Source: Prevotella sp.
GTDB taxonomy: Bacteria; Bacteroidota; Bacteroidia; Bacteroidales; Bacteroidaceae
Direction of reading: 5' to 3'
NCBI GenBank assembly: GCA_016284635.1
Contig: JAEEPF010000020.1
Coordinates: 1-33,370 of the forward strand
Length of the DNA stretch: 33,370 nucleotides
Part shown: piece after piece, positions 22,505 through 29,320 of the stretch
Numbering within the stretch: the first letter of the stretch is position 1
Layout: each line of letters begins with the position of its first letter
Notes under the pieces: model-generated
Database searches by the model: none
What the model was told of the DNA's origin: nothing
What the model saw: the letters and a program-made list of their open reading frames with translations, nothing else
Translations under genes and position numbers: made by a program

Positions 22505-22512
22505 CAAAGATA
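22505..22512 (-). promoter_or_regulatory. -7 box for the three-gene minus-strand operon
   Basis: Reads TATCTTTG on the minus strand, 21 nt upstream of the ATG at 22483. It is the only good promoter seen for the membrane protein, radical SAM and DUF4130 genes. Confidence 0.7.
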
Positions 22513-22746
22513 GTGCTTTTTTCTGATTCCACCAAAGGATTTCAGACAAAATGATGGCATCGCCAAAACCAAGTGCTATCGTCAGTCCCGCCATCTATGG
22601 CTCATTAAGATGCCAAGTCACTCTGTTGGAGATGCCTTCTATGGGGGTATACTAAACATTACTTACTCTGTTAGTAGGTATCATTTGCTGTCATGCAAGG
22701 CATCAGAACGCCCCTTGACTATATACCCTTATGAGCATACTCCCGA

Positions 22747-22770
22747 TTTTGCTATGCCAGGATAGCAAAA
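22747..22770. repeat. Short perfect hairpin
   Basis: TTTTGCTAT, 6-nt loop, ATAGCAAAA. It lies in the gene-free stretch 22484-23570. Apart from the promoter at 22505-22512, nothing else definite is seen in 22513-22819; a weak GGGTATA/TATACCC pair (22645-22651, 22722-22728) flanks it. Confidence 0.6.
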
Positions 22771-22819
22771 TGAATCCTTTTGTAATGCATAAAAATCACG
22801 TGTGACTGATTTTGTGCTG

Positions 22820-23141
22820 AGACCTCCCGTCGCCTTTGAAAATGCCTGTGTTTATCAGGGTTTCAAGACGGGAGGTCTCCAAATAGGACCTCCCCTACAT
22901 CTCCCGTAGACCTCCCGTCACCTCTCCATGGTTTCTCCTTTAGGATCCGATAATCATCATACCTATTGTAAATTGTGTGCAATAGCACGTGGCCTACTAC
23001 AAAGTAGTTCCGCTTCATACTGCCTGAGGCTGGGGAGGTCAGACGGGAGGTCTATGGGAGGTCTAAGGGAGGTCTCAAAACAAGACCTCCCGTGCCGAAA
23101 CCCCGATAAACACAGGCATTTTCAAAGGTGACGGGAGGTCT
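22820..23141. repeat. Large inverted-repeat element built of AGACCTCCCGTC modules
   Basis: A 322-bp element. The outer 59 nt (22820-22878) and the reverse complement of 23083-23141 match at 54 of 59 positions. Similarity continues inward to about 105 nt per arm through further AGACCTCCC copies. Each 59-nt arm also begins with AGACCTCCCGT and ends with its reverse complement, so each arm can fold on its own. The centre (about 22930-23030) is unrelated single-copy sequence. No believable reading frame and no clear target-site duplication are seen. Confidence 0.9.
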
Positions 23142-23315
23142 GATGGTTTTTCTGCTTGCACCTCATTTATCAGGACACAGTAGGTCTTGATCATTTCGTT
23201 TCTTGTAATAGATTTTGTCAACAAAATTCACAACAATGCATTTCTGCCCAAAGTTTCAGCATCTACTTGATATACAAGCAGTTACAAAAGCTTCGGTTCT
23301 GAGCTAAGGAAAACG

Positions 23316-23382
23316 GGACTTTACAGTAAGTAAACTCCGAGTTTAGTTACTGCAAACTCCCAGTTTGGACTATCTAAAGTCC
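23316..23382. other. Nested stem structure, possible structured RNA or palindromic repeat
   Basis: GGACTTTA (23316-23323) pairs with TAAAGTCC (23375-23382). It encloses two hairpins: CAGTAAGTAAACT/AGTTTAGTTACTG (23324-23352, 12 of 13 pairs) and CAAACT/AGTTTG (23353-23367). This is a three-way-junction layout. An outer TCGGTTC/GAACCGA pair (23293-23299, 23422-23428) may extend it. Confidence 0.6.
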
Positions 23383-23440
23383 GTCCTTTCTCCTTGCTTT
23401 TCCGACTTGTAAAATAATTTCGAACCGATCTTCAAAAAAA

Positions 23441-23470
23441 GGTCACATGGTCACACGTGTGACCGTGACC
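23441..23470. promoter_or_regulatory. Nested palindrome, possible operator
   Basis: A perfect 16-bp palindrome GGTCACACGTGTGACC (23449-23464) is flanked by outer GGTCAC and GTGACC half-sites. It lies about 70 bp upstream of the -7 box of the next gene. No matching regulator can be named. Confidence 0.6.
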
Positions 23471-23516
23471 AATTAAATAATAGGGATTTCCCTATCCTCT
23501 TTTAGGGGAAACCTTA

Positions 23517-23546
23517 TTGTGGGTTTTGGAAATGGTTGTACTTTTG
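23517..23546 (+). promoter_or_regulatory. Promoter of the 23571 gene
   Basis: TTG at 23517-23519, 19 bp, then TACTTTTG at 23539-23546; ATG 24 nt further on. The promoter makes translation starts upstream of 23571 unlikely. Confidence 0.65.
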
Positions 23547-23570
23547 CAGAAACAATTAAATTGTACGAAG

Positions 23571-24284
23571 ATGAAGAAGATCATTTCATTGTGTTTGCTG
23601 ATGGCATACGGTTGTATTAGTGTGATGGCGGGACAAGATGCCAAGGAATACAAAACTTATGTCAAGGATAACCATCGTGTGTATTACTGTACCAATCAGG
23701 GCATCAGTATCGTAGTTGCCCCATCGCCAAGAGGTCTATTCGAACCTCACATTACTATCATCAATGACAGCGGCCACGACTTTGTGTTCGAGCCAAAGGA
23801 AATCAGGGCCTACGCCTATGCTGCACCAGGAAACACTTACAAGGAGACCCGCTATCGGGTTGAGCGTTTTTTGGAGAAAGGTGGTGATGCTTCGTTGTTA
23901 GAGCAGGATTCCTTGGATATCTATACGCCAGAGAAATACATGAGAAAGACTAGTAATGCCTTTTGGTGGAGTAACATCCTGACTGAAACAATTGTTGCAG
24001 GAGTCGAGGCCATCGGACCTCAAGATGCTGATACCCGCTATCTTAATGAGATAAGCAGGGAAAAACGAATAGATGAGGCTTCCTATGACAACAAACAGGA
24101 ACTGAAACGAATTGAGGAAGGCTACTGGCGGGCAAACACGATTTTCGACCACTCCGAGCACAATGGCTTTATCGCCGTTAAGCCTGTGAAATCGTCATAC
24201 CTGATTCTTGATATACCTGTTGATGGCGAAACATACCGTTTTGTCATCAACGATTGGCAATACACAATGGGGAACGCTATGTAA
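23571..24284 (+). CDS. Secreted protein of unknown function
   Basis: A 237-residue protein beginning with a signal peptide (MKKIISLCLLMAYGC, probable cleavage after VMAG). The mature part is mixed alpha/beta, with an IVVAPSPRGLFEPHITIIND strand region, many aromatic residues and a charged helical middle (about 160-190, EISREKRIDEASYDNKQELKR). It has no membrane anchor, no lipobox and no motif I recognise. It is followed 102 bp later by another small secreted protein with its own promoter. Likely periplasmic or exported. Confidence 0.75.
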   Translation: MKKIISLCLLMAYGCISVMAGQDAKEYKTYVKDNHRVYYCTNQGISIVVAPSPRGLFEPHITIINDSGHDFVFEPKEIRAYAYAAPGNTYKETRYRVERFLEKGGDASLLEQDSLDIYTPEKYMRKTSNAFWWSNILTETIVAGVEAIGPQDADTRYLNEISREKRIDEASYDNKQELKRIEEGYWRANTIFDHSEHNGFIAVKPVKSSYLILDIPVDGETYRFVINDWQYTMGNAM

Positions 24285-24289
24285 AATCA

Positions 24290-24316
24290 ATTCTCATTTT
24301 TCTCGCATTAATATTT
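24290..24316. repeat. 27-nt direct repeat, copy 1
   Basis: Begins ATTCTCATTTTTCTCGCAT and lies 5 nt after the stop of the preceding gene. A copy with 26 of 27 identical bases is at 25142-25168, again just after a stop codon. Confidence 0.9.
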
Positions 24317-24345
24317 GGCGGAATGAAGAATTGTGTGTATCTTTG
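24314..24345 (+). promoter_or_regulatory. Promoter of the 24387 gene
   Basis: TTTG at 24314-24317, 20 bp, TATCTTTG at 24338-24345. The ATG follows at 24387. Confidence 0.75.
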
Positions 24346-24386
24346 TCGGCGATTATTTAAAGAACTTATACAACCATTTATATCAG

Positions 24387-25133
24387 ATGAAATTAAAGAG
24401 ACTCTTTTTATATATACTTTTGACTACGGCCTGTATATCAGCAATAGCGCAGCAGAGCGTCAAGATATCAGGCCGTGTCACTGATTTTGATGGCAAGCCT
24501 ATCAGCCACTGCGCTGTGATGCTGATGGACAAGCGATTTCATGCCGTGGATAGCGTGTCGACCGATAGTGCAGGGTACTACCTTATTAATAATGTAAAAC
24601 CAGGACGATATATGGCTCTTACTGCTGTAAGGTGGGACGAGTATGTACGATTCAGCAAACTGCCAGAACAAGACCGAAGGCTGGAGTTTTGGGCATGGAA
24701 TATCATTGCCGACAAGGATCTGACTATCAACCCTCGCTATCACCGACTTGAACTTTATGGCACCACGGCATTCTGTCCCACAGGCACCAATGCGCTGATG
24801 GTTTACACGCGCCCGATGAGTGCTACCGAGGCAATGAAATACGATGAAAAGCTATATCGCGACAATAACAATGGCGTAATCGACTATTCCGTAAAGCTCG
24901 AGGATTTCAAGGTTCAGGCATTCGTAGATGACAAGGAGGTAAAGATACTAAGTATTCAGAATATGACCGAGCAATACGGCAATCAGAAGATGGGTGCATT
25001 CCTGATGATGCTAGACTATACCGTTCGTCACGACGACACCACCATCCATCAGATACGCATCACCGCTGAGAACGCAAAACACCACGAGAAAGGCGAAAAC
25101 ATCTGTTTCTACCTATCCCCCGATTTCGAGTAG
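24387..25133 (+). CDS. Secreted protein with carboxypeptidase-regulatory-like domain
   Basis: A 248-residue protein with a signal peptide (MKLKRLFLYILLTTACI, cleavage after AIAQ). Residues about 25-90 form a carboxypeptidase-regulatory-like (transthyretin-like) beta domain: KISGRVTDFDGKPISHCAVML and DSAGYYLINNVKPGRYMAL. The rest (about 90-248) has no family I recognise. Such N-domains are common in Bacteroidota envelope proteins, including SusC, but no barrel follows here. The start at 24387 is chosen by the signal peptide; upstream in-frame GTG codons precede the promoter's -7 box. Function unknown. Confidence 0.8.
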   Translation: MKLKRLFLYILLTTACISAIAQQSVKISGRVTDFDGKPISHCAVMLMDKRFHAVDSVSTDSAGYYLINNVKPGRYMALTAVRWDEYVRFSKLPEQDRRLEFWAWNIIADKDLTINPRYHRLELYGTTAFCPTGTNALMVYTRPMSATEAMKYDEKLYRDNNNGVIDYSVKLEDFKVQAFVDDKEVKILSIQNMTEQYGNQKMGAFLMMLDYTVRHDDTTIHQIRITAENAKHHEKGENICFYLSPDFE

Positions 25134-25141
25134 CATATTAC

Positions 25142-25168
25142 ATTCTCATTTTTCTCGCATAAATATTT
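25142..25168. repeat. 27-nt direct repeat, copy 2, with decayed promoter
   Basis: 26 of 27 bases match 24290-24316. After copy 1 a GTGTGTATCTTTG promoter follows; after copy 2 the equivalent site reads GTGTGTACATTTA, so the -7 box is lost. It looks like the remnant of a duplicated gene unit. Confidence 0.85.
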
Positions 25169-25257
25169 ACACAGCGGGGACATGAACGGTGTGTACATTT
25201 ATGCCAACGGCTTTGAACAAATAGCGAAGAGCTTCTTGCCAGCAGAAAGTATAAAGA

Positions 25258-25530
25258 TTATACTAACTCGGGTTCCAAATCTTTCCGTGGTACGGTTACG
25301 ACTTCCTCGTCGAGGGCGGCAGAGATCTTGCAGATGGTGGAGAGCGTCAGGTTATGGGTTCCTGACAGCCATCTGCTTACCTCGGTCTCCGTCTTGCCCA
25401 GAAGCCTTGCCAGTTCTTTCTGCGTCATCCCCTTGTCCTCGAGGATTTCATAGATTCGGTTGGCGATGGCCACAGACATCTCCATCTGTAACTTCATCTC
25501 CGGAGAGATGGTGCTGCGGATTTCATCCAT
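25258..25530 (-). CDS. XRE-family HTH transcriptional regulator
   Basis: A 90-residue protein. The HTH (about residues 35-80) reads GMTQKELARLLGKTETEVSRWLSG, a canonical Cro/CI-type fold, followed by NLTLSTICKISAAL. Size and layout resemble HigA-type antitoxins, but no toxin gene is visible on either side, so it is either an orphan antitoxin or a stand-alone repressor. A 13-bp inverted repeat just upstream of its start suggests autoregulation. It faces the 24387 gene convergently. Confidence 0.88.
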   Translation of the reverse strand: MDEIRSTISPEMKLQMEMSVAIANRIYEILEDKGMTQKELARLLGKTETEVSRWLSGTHNLTLSTICKISAALDEEVVTVPRKDLEPELV

Positions 25531-25547
25531 AATTCTGTTCGTTTCTT

Positions 25548-25593
25548 ATCAGGCGACAAATTTTGAGGCGGTTTGGGTAGTTTGTCGCCTGAT
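25548..25593. promoter_or_regulatory. Inverted-repeat operator upstream of the XRE gene
   Basis: ATCAGGCGACAAA (25548-25560) and TTTGTCGCCTGAT (25581-25593) are perfect inverted copies separated by 20 bp. A third half-site, TTGTCGC, lies at 25601-25607. It starts 17 bp upstream of the XRE start codon, which fits repressor binding over its own promoter. Confidence 0.75.
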
Positions 25594-25636
25594 GGGAGAG
25601 TTGTCGCTATAAGTTGGAGAAAAATAAGCGGGAATG

Positions 25637-25790
25637 TTTGGAATGAGATGAAAATCGCCGTAACTTTGCATCAGATTTAAGATTCATACATGAGTTAGTT
25701 AGAGTTAGTTTTTCATAATGCTTTTGGTTTTTGGTTATTGATTAGTTAGCATATAGGACTCGCAGGGATGCGAGTCCTATATGCTTATAG
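25637..25790 (+). ncRNA. Candidate small RNA (promoter plus hairpin terminator, no gene)
   Basis: A complete promoter on the plus strand (TTTG at 25637-25640, 20 bp, TAACTTTG at 25661-25668) faces a strong hairpin at 25748-25785. The predicted transcript runs from about 25675 to 25790. The only reading frames inside are very short (ATG AGT TAG, and a 7-codon MLLVFGY), so it could be an sRNA or a leader-peptide transcript. It would run antisense to nothing and ends before the convergent DUF2461 gene. Confidence 0.45.
25748..25785. terminator. 17-bp perfect stem with GGGA loop
   Basis: AGCATATAGGACTCGCA, loop GGGA, and the exact reverse complement. It lies 15 bp after the DUF2461 stop (minus strand) and after the plus-strand promoter at 25661, so it can end both transcripts. 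No strong T-tract follows on either side. Confidence 0.85.
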
Positions 25791-25799
25791 CAGGTAACG

Positions 25800-26525
25800 T
25801 TACTCGTAGTCGTCGATCACGTTGTTCATCATGTCCATCATAGGTTTGGCGGCACGGAACATGGGTTCGATAGCATCGAGCCAGGCATCACCTTGATAGA
25901 AGTCGTCGGGCACCTGATGCCAACAGCAGTAGTCCTTCTGACGGAGATAGTCCACGTATTTCCAGTCGCGGGGGAATCCGGACGGGCAGGTCTTCAGGCG
26001 TTCCAGGCCGAAACCCTGTGGCTGGTCCCAGCTGGACACGTCGGTAGGCGTGGGGAAGCTGGTGGGGTCGGGATTACTGAAGTACTTCAGGAACTCCGGA
26101 CTCTGGACGCAACGTAGCCACTCGGCAGTGTTCAACATAATCTCATTGCGACAGGAGGTCAGAATGTTGGTGGGCAGCCAGTAGTTGCCACATGCCACCA
26201 TACAGTGGCCAGGCTCCAAGTGGATGTAATAGCCCCCGTGCAGAGCCTTCTTGCCATGAGCGGCGATATAGGCTCCAAGATGGTTCTTGTAAGGCGACTT
26301 GTCGTTTGAGAAGCGGGTGTCGCGATAAAACCTGTATGTGCAGTCCTTCACCGTCAGGTGGATGACCGAGGGATCGAAGGTGACGATGCGGCGAATGGCC
26401 TGCTCTACACCGCGCTCGAAGTCTGCCCGTACGGCGTCGTACTCCTGCTTGTGCTCCTGGAACCATGTGCGGTTGTTGTTCTTTGCCAGCTGACGCAGGA
26501 ACTTTAATATCCTTTTGGCATCCAT
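25800..26525 (-). CDS. DUF2461 (TIGR02453) family protein
   Basis: A 241-residue soluble protein matching the DUF2461 family: LKFLRQLAKNNNRTWFQEHK at the N-terminus, then FYRDTRFSNDKSPYKNHLGA, GGYYIHLEPGHCMVACG, and DDFYQGDAWLD near the end. It has no signal peptide. The family is widespread and of unknown biochemical function. It starts 21 bp after the stop of the GH2 gene on the same strand and probably shares its transcript, though a link to glycan use is not implied by the family. A strong terminator follows. Confidence 0.92.
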   Translation of the reverse strand: MDAKRILKFLRQLAKNNNRTWFQEHKQEYDAVRADFERGVEQAIRRIVTFDPSVIHLTVKDCTYRFYRDTRFSNDKSPYKNHLGAYIAAHGKKALHGGYYIHLEPGHCMVACGNYWLPTNILTSCRNEIMLNTAEWLRCVQSPEFLKYFSNPDPTSFPTPTDVSSWDQPQGFGLERLKTCPSGFPRDWKYVDYLRQKDYCCWHQVPDDFYQGDAWLDAIEPMFRAAKPMMDMMNNVIDDYE

Positions 26526-26546
26526 AGTCGATTCTGATAAATGCGG

Positions 26547-28994
26547 TTATTTAGTGGTGGTGATTTGGAGCGTCGAAGTGCTGAGGCCTTCGGAGGTGCA
26601 GGTGAGCTGCAGGGTGCCGGCATCGTCGGTGCTCTGGATGAGCAGTTGGGCCAGACCGTTGAAGGCAGGGATGGTGAACTGTCGGCAGTCCATAGCGTCA
26701 GGATGGTCGAGGCCGGGGTAGGAGGGATCGCCATTGCCGGCACCAAGGATGCGGCCGTTACCCGTGAGGGTGAAGGTGAGCACGGGACAGGCGTCGGGCA
26801 CGATGTGGCCTTTCTGATCCTGCACCTCGATGGTGATGACGGCGAGGTCACGACCATCGGCGACGATCTGGCTGCGGTCTGCCTTGAGCACGGTCTTAGC
26901 GGCAGGCTTCGTGGTCTCGATGGTCTCGGTGAGGATGCGCTTGCCGTTCTTATAGCCGTAGGCCACCACGCGGCCAGGCTGATAGACGGCGTTCCACTTC
27001 AGGTGTCCGTTTTTGGGCATCGTCTGACGACCGAGCTTTTGGCCGTTGACGACGAGTTCCACCTCGTCGCAGTTGCTGTAAGCCCAGAGTTCGATGGTCT
27101 CGCCCTCGTGGCCCTGCAGGTTCCAGTGGGGGAAGATATGGAGCGTGGGTTCGTCAGTCCACCAGGATTTCAAATACCACGCCTCGTCTTTCCAGAAACC
27201 GCAGTAGTCGAGGATGCCGAATTCGGAGTCGTGGGCAGGGAAGACGAGGGGATTGGGCTCGCCACGATAGTCGAAGCCCGTCCAGTAGAAGAGTCCGGCA
27301 GCCCAGGGACGGTCGGCATAGAACTGCCAGCCGCGCTCGATGACGTTCTCCATATGGTGATGGGTGGTGTCGCGATTCATGGAAACCATCCGTCCAGGAT
27401 AGTCTGGCGAGTTGAAATACCAGCCACGTGTGCCACAGCCTGTGGTCTCTTCCGTACCTACGATCTTCCAGTCAGGATGGGCCTTCTTTCGGTTGTCGAC
27501 ATCGTTCTGGACGATATAGTTGAAGCCCACGACGTCGAGGCCCTTGATGAGTTCGGTGCCTCCCGCATTCGCCACCGTACTGGGACGGGTGGGGTCGAAG
27601 AGCTTTGTATATTCGCGCATCGCCTCGGCCAGACGGGTGCCTTGGATGGTGTTCTCCAGTCCCCACTCCTCGTTGCCGTCGCTCCAGAGGATGATCGAAG
27701 GATGATTCCTGTCGCGCTTGATCATCCGCTCCAGAAGGCGCAGGTGCTCCTCGTTGATGCCCATCAGACGGTTCTCGTCGATGACGAGGATGCCTTCACG
27801 GTCGCAGATGTCGAGCAGGGCGGGTGTCATGGGATTGTGCGAGGCACGGTAGGCGTTGCAGCCGAACTGTTTCAGTTGCTTGATGCGCCAGGCTTGCAAA
27901 GCATCGGGGATGGCAGCGCCCACGCCGGCATGGTCCTGATGGAGGTTGACGCCCTTCAGCTTCAGCGGCTCGCCGTTGAGGAGGAAGCCTCGCTGGGCAT
28001 CGAAGGCGATGGAGCGGATGCCCGTGGTGGTCAGATAGACATCGACCACCTTGCCGTTCTGGCTGACGGTCGTCTCCACCTGATAGAGATAAGGATCAGC
28101 GGGGCTCCAGAGACGGGGCTGGCTGACGGTGAGCGTCTGCTGTGTGGCGGAGGTCTCCTTCGCCTTCAGGCTGAGACTGGCAGCGGAGGTCTTGGCGATT
28201 TCGTGGCCGACGGCATCAAGCAGGCGCTGAGAGATTTCGCACTGCTGAGCCGTCAGACCACTGTTGTGTATCTCTGTCTCGACGGTGAGCACGGCATCCG
28301 TATAGGGTGCCTGAACCTGGGCATAGACGAACGTACCGAAGGGTGCCACGCTGACTTGGGCGGCCTTCTCGAGCCACACGTCGCGATAGATGCCTGCACC
28401 CTCATAGAACCAACCCTCCTCGAGCGAGGCGTCGGCACGGACACAGATGAAATTGTCGCCACCATAATTAATATAAGGTGTGATGTCGTAGACCTGTGTG
28501 ACATAGCCGCTGGGCTCCGTACCCATGTAGAAGCCGTTGAACCACACCTGGGCGTTGCGGAAGATACCGTCGAAGCGCAGTTGGAGTCGTTTGCCGAAGT
28601 CCTCCTCGCCGATAGTGAAGACCTTGCGGTACCAGCCCACGCTGGTGGCAGGGTATTTCCAGCCTACGGTCTTATAGCCGTGGGAGTGGCTCGCCTCACG
28701 GGCATAGGGCAGGGTCGTCACCCAGTCGTGGGGAATCTGCACCTCCTGCCAGGTGGAGTCATCAAACTTGCGGGAGTAGGGTCCCTCGTTGTGGATGGAG
28801 TTGGCCTTCGTCAGATAGTTGAAGTACTCCGTGCCGCAGCCGAAGTCCTTCTGGGGATCGGCAGCATGGCCAAAAGCAAACTTCCAGCCCTTGTCGAGGC
28901 GGACGGTCTCGCGCTGGGATTGTGCACTCAGGGTGATGGTAAACAGACAGGCGACGGCCGCCACAAGCATTGTTTTTAGTCTCATAATAGTCAT
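26547..28994 (-). CDS. GH2 glycoside hydrolase (beta-galactosidase-like)
   Basis: An 815-residue protein from the ATG at 28994 (28985 also possible). An upstream in-frame ATG at 29027 precedes the -7 box at 29015-29022 and is rejected. Signal peptide cleaved after TLSAQ. Domain order: sugar-binding jelly roll (about 20-195, QIPHDWV, VGWYRKVF, YVTQVYDITPYI), immunoglobulin-like domain (about 200-305), TIM barrel (about 310-600, GVNLHQDH, ASHNPMTPALLDICD), and C-terminal Ig-like domains with a DUF4982-like segment. Likely catalytic residues are E442 (acid/base in GNEEW) and E515 (nucleophile in IVGTEET). Its motifs fit beta-galactosidase-type GH2, but beta-glucuronidase or mannosidase activity cannot be excluded. 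It is divergent from the second GH3, with the HTCS-type operator between them. Confidence 0.93.
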   Translation of the reverse strand: MTIMRLKTMLVAAVACLFTITLSAQSQRETVRLDKGWKFAFGHAADPQKDFGCGTEYFNYLTKANSIHNEGPYSRKFDDSTWQEVQIPHDWVTTLPYAREASHSHGYKTVGWKYPATSVGWYRKVFTIGEEDFGKRLQLRFDGIFRNAQVWFNGFYMGTEPSGYVTQVYDITPYINYGGDNFICVRADASLEEGWFYEGAGIYRDVWLEKAAQVSVAPFGTFVYAQVQAPYTDAVLTVETEIHNSGLTAQQCEISQRLLDAVGHEIAKTSAASLSLKAKETSATQQTLTVSQPRLWSPADPYLYQVETTVSQNGKVVDVYLTTTGIRSIAFDAQRGFLLNGEPLKLKGVNLHQDHAGVGAAIPDALQAWRIKQLKQFGCNAYRASHNPMTPALLDICDREGILVIDENRLMGINEEHLRLLERMIKRDRNHPSIILWSDGNEEWGLENTIQGTRLAEAMREYTKLFDPTRPSTVANAGGTELIKGLDVVGFNYIVQNDVDNRKKAHPDWKIVGTEETTGCGTRGWYFNSPDYPGRMVSMNRDTTHHHMENVIERGWQFYADRPWAAGLFYWTGFDYRGEPNPLVFPAHDSEFGILDYCGFWKDEAWYLKSWWTDEPTLHIFPHWNLQGHEGETIELWAYSNCDEVELVVNGQKLGRQTMPKNGHLKWNAVYQPGRVVAYGYKNGKRILTETIETTKPAAKTVLKADRSQIVADGRDLAVITIEVQDQKGHIVPDACPVLTFTLTGNGRILGAGNGDPSYPGLDHPDAMDCRQFTIPAFNGLAQLLIQSTDDAGTLQLTCTSEGLSTSTLQITTTK

Positions 28995-29014
28995 TGTCTT
29001 TTGAATTGATGTTG

Positions 29015-29022
29015 CAAAGATA
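29015..29022 (-). promoter_or_regulatory. -7 box of the GH2 promoter
   Basis: Reads TATCTTTG on the minus strand and places transcription start near 29008, giving a leader of about 14 nt to the ATG at 28994. Confidence 0.65.
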
Positions 29023-29142
29023 GGCAAAAAGTTTCAAATCAGCACGAAAACGGAAAGACTTTTTTTCTTGTTTGGCAGAAAAGTGTCAATAATGGAAGAT
29101 AAACGCAAACTGTTGGAAGAAAGCCATATCAGAATGAACGGT

Positions 29143-29223
29143 TTTGAACAAATCGGAACGGATTTGAACAAATTGGAAAGCGCGAAGGCGTTTTTGAACA
29201 TGTCGGACAATCAAAAGAACGCC
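29143..29223 (+). promoter_or_regulatory. Second copy of the putative HTCS operator
   Basis: TTTGAACA repeats start at 29143, 29163 and 29193, the same 20- and 30-bp spacing as at 7271-7351. The block ends 32 bp before the TTTG of the -7 box, as upstream of susC. It sits between the divergent GH2 and GH3 promoters and could control both. Confidence 0.7.
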
Positions 29224-29251
29224 ACAGACAACACATTTATGAAATAATAAC

Positions 29252-29259
29252 GAACTTTG
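29252..29259 (+). promoter_or_regulatory. -7 box of the second GH3 promoter
   Basis: GAACTTTG (first base off consensus) followed by CACCC, as in the susC promoter. ATG at 29321 after a leader of about 55 nt. The weak box fits a need for activation. A possible TATTTG-type box at 29285 is less well spaced. Confidence 0.55.
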
Positions 29260-29320
29260 CACCCGGAATTTGAAAAAGATTTCGTATATTTGCATCGACT
29301 AACAATTAATTCAGTAAGAT

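Noticed and set aside
22484..22594. N-terminal extension of the small membrane protein to 22594
   Set aside because: The -7 box at 22505-22512 lies inside the extension, so transcription starts after that ATG.
22928..23131. 67-residue frame inside the inverted-repeat element
   Set aside because: It runs through a repeat arm, has no promoter or signal, and its translation follows the repeat.
22820..23141. CRISPR array from repeated AGACCTCCC words
   Set aside because: Repeats are short, in both orientations and irregularly spaced; no spacers of even length and no cas genes.
25258..25530. Toxin-antitoxin module
   Set aside because: Only the HTH protein is present; no toxin-sized frame with a recognisable fold lies on either side.
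25182..25532. 116-residue plus-strand frame opposite the XRE gene
   Set aside because: The XRE domain on the minus strand is clear, and the upstream promoter copy is decayed.
26541..28979. 812-residue open frame antisense to the GH2 gene
   Set aside because: Same reasoning: the opposite strand encodes a full GH2 with catalytic residues and signal peptide.
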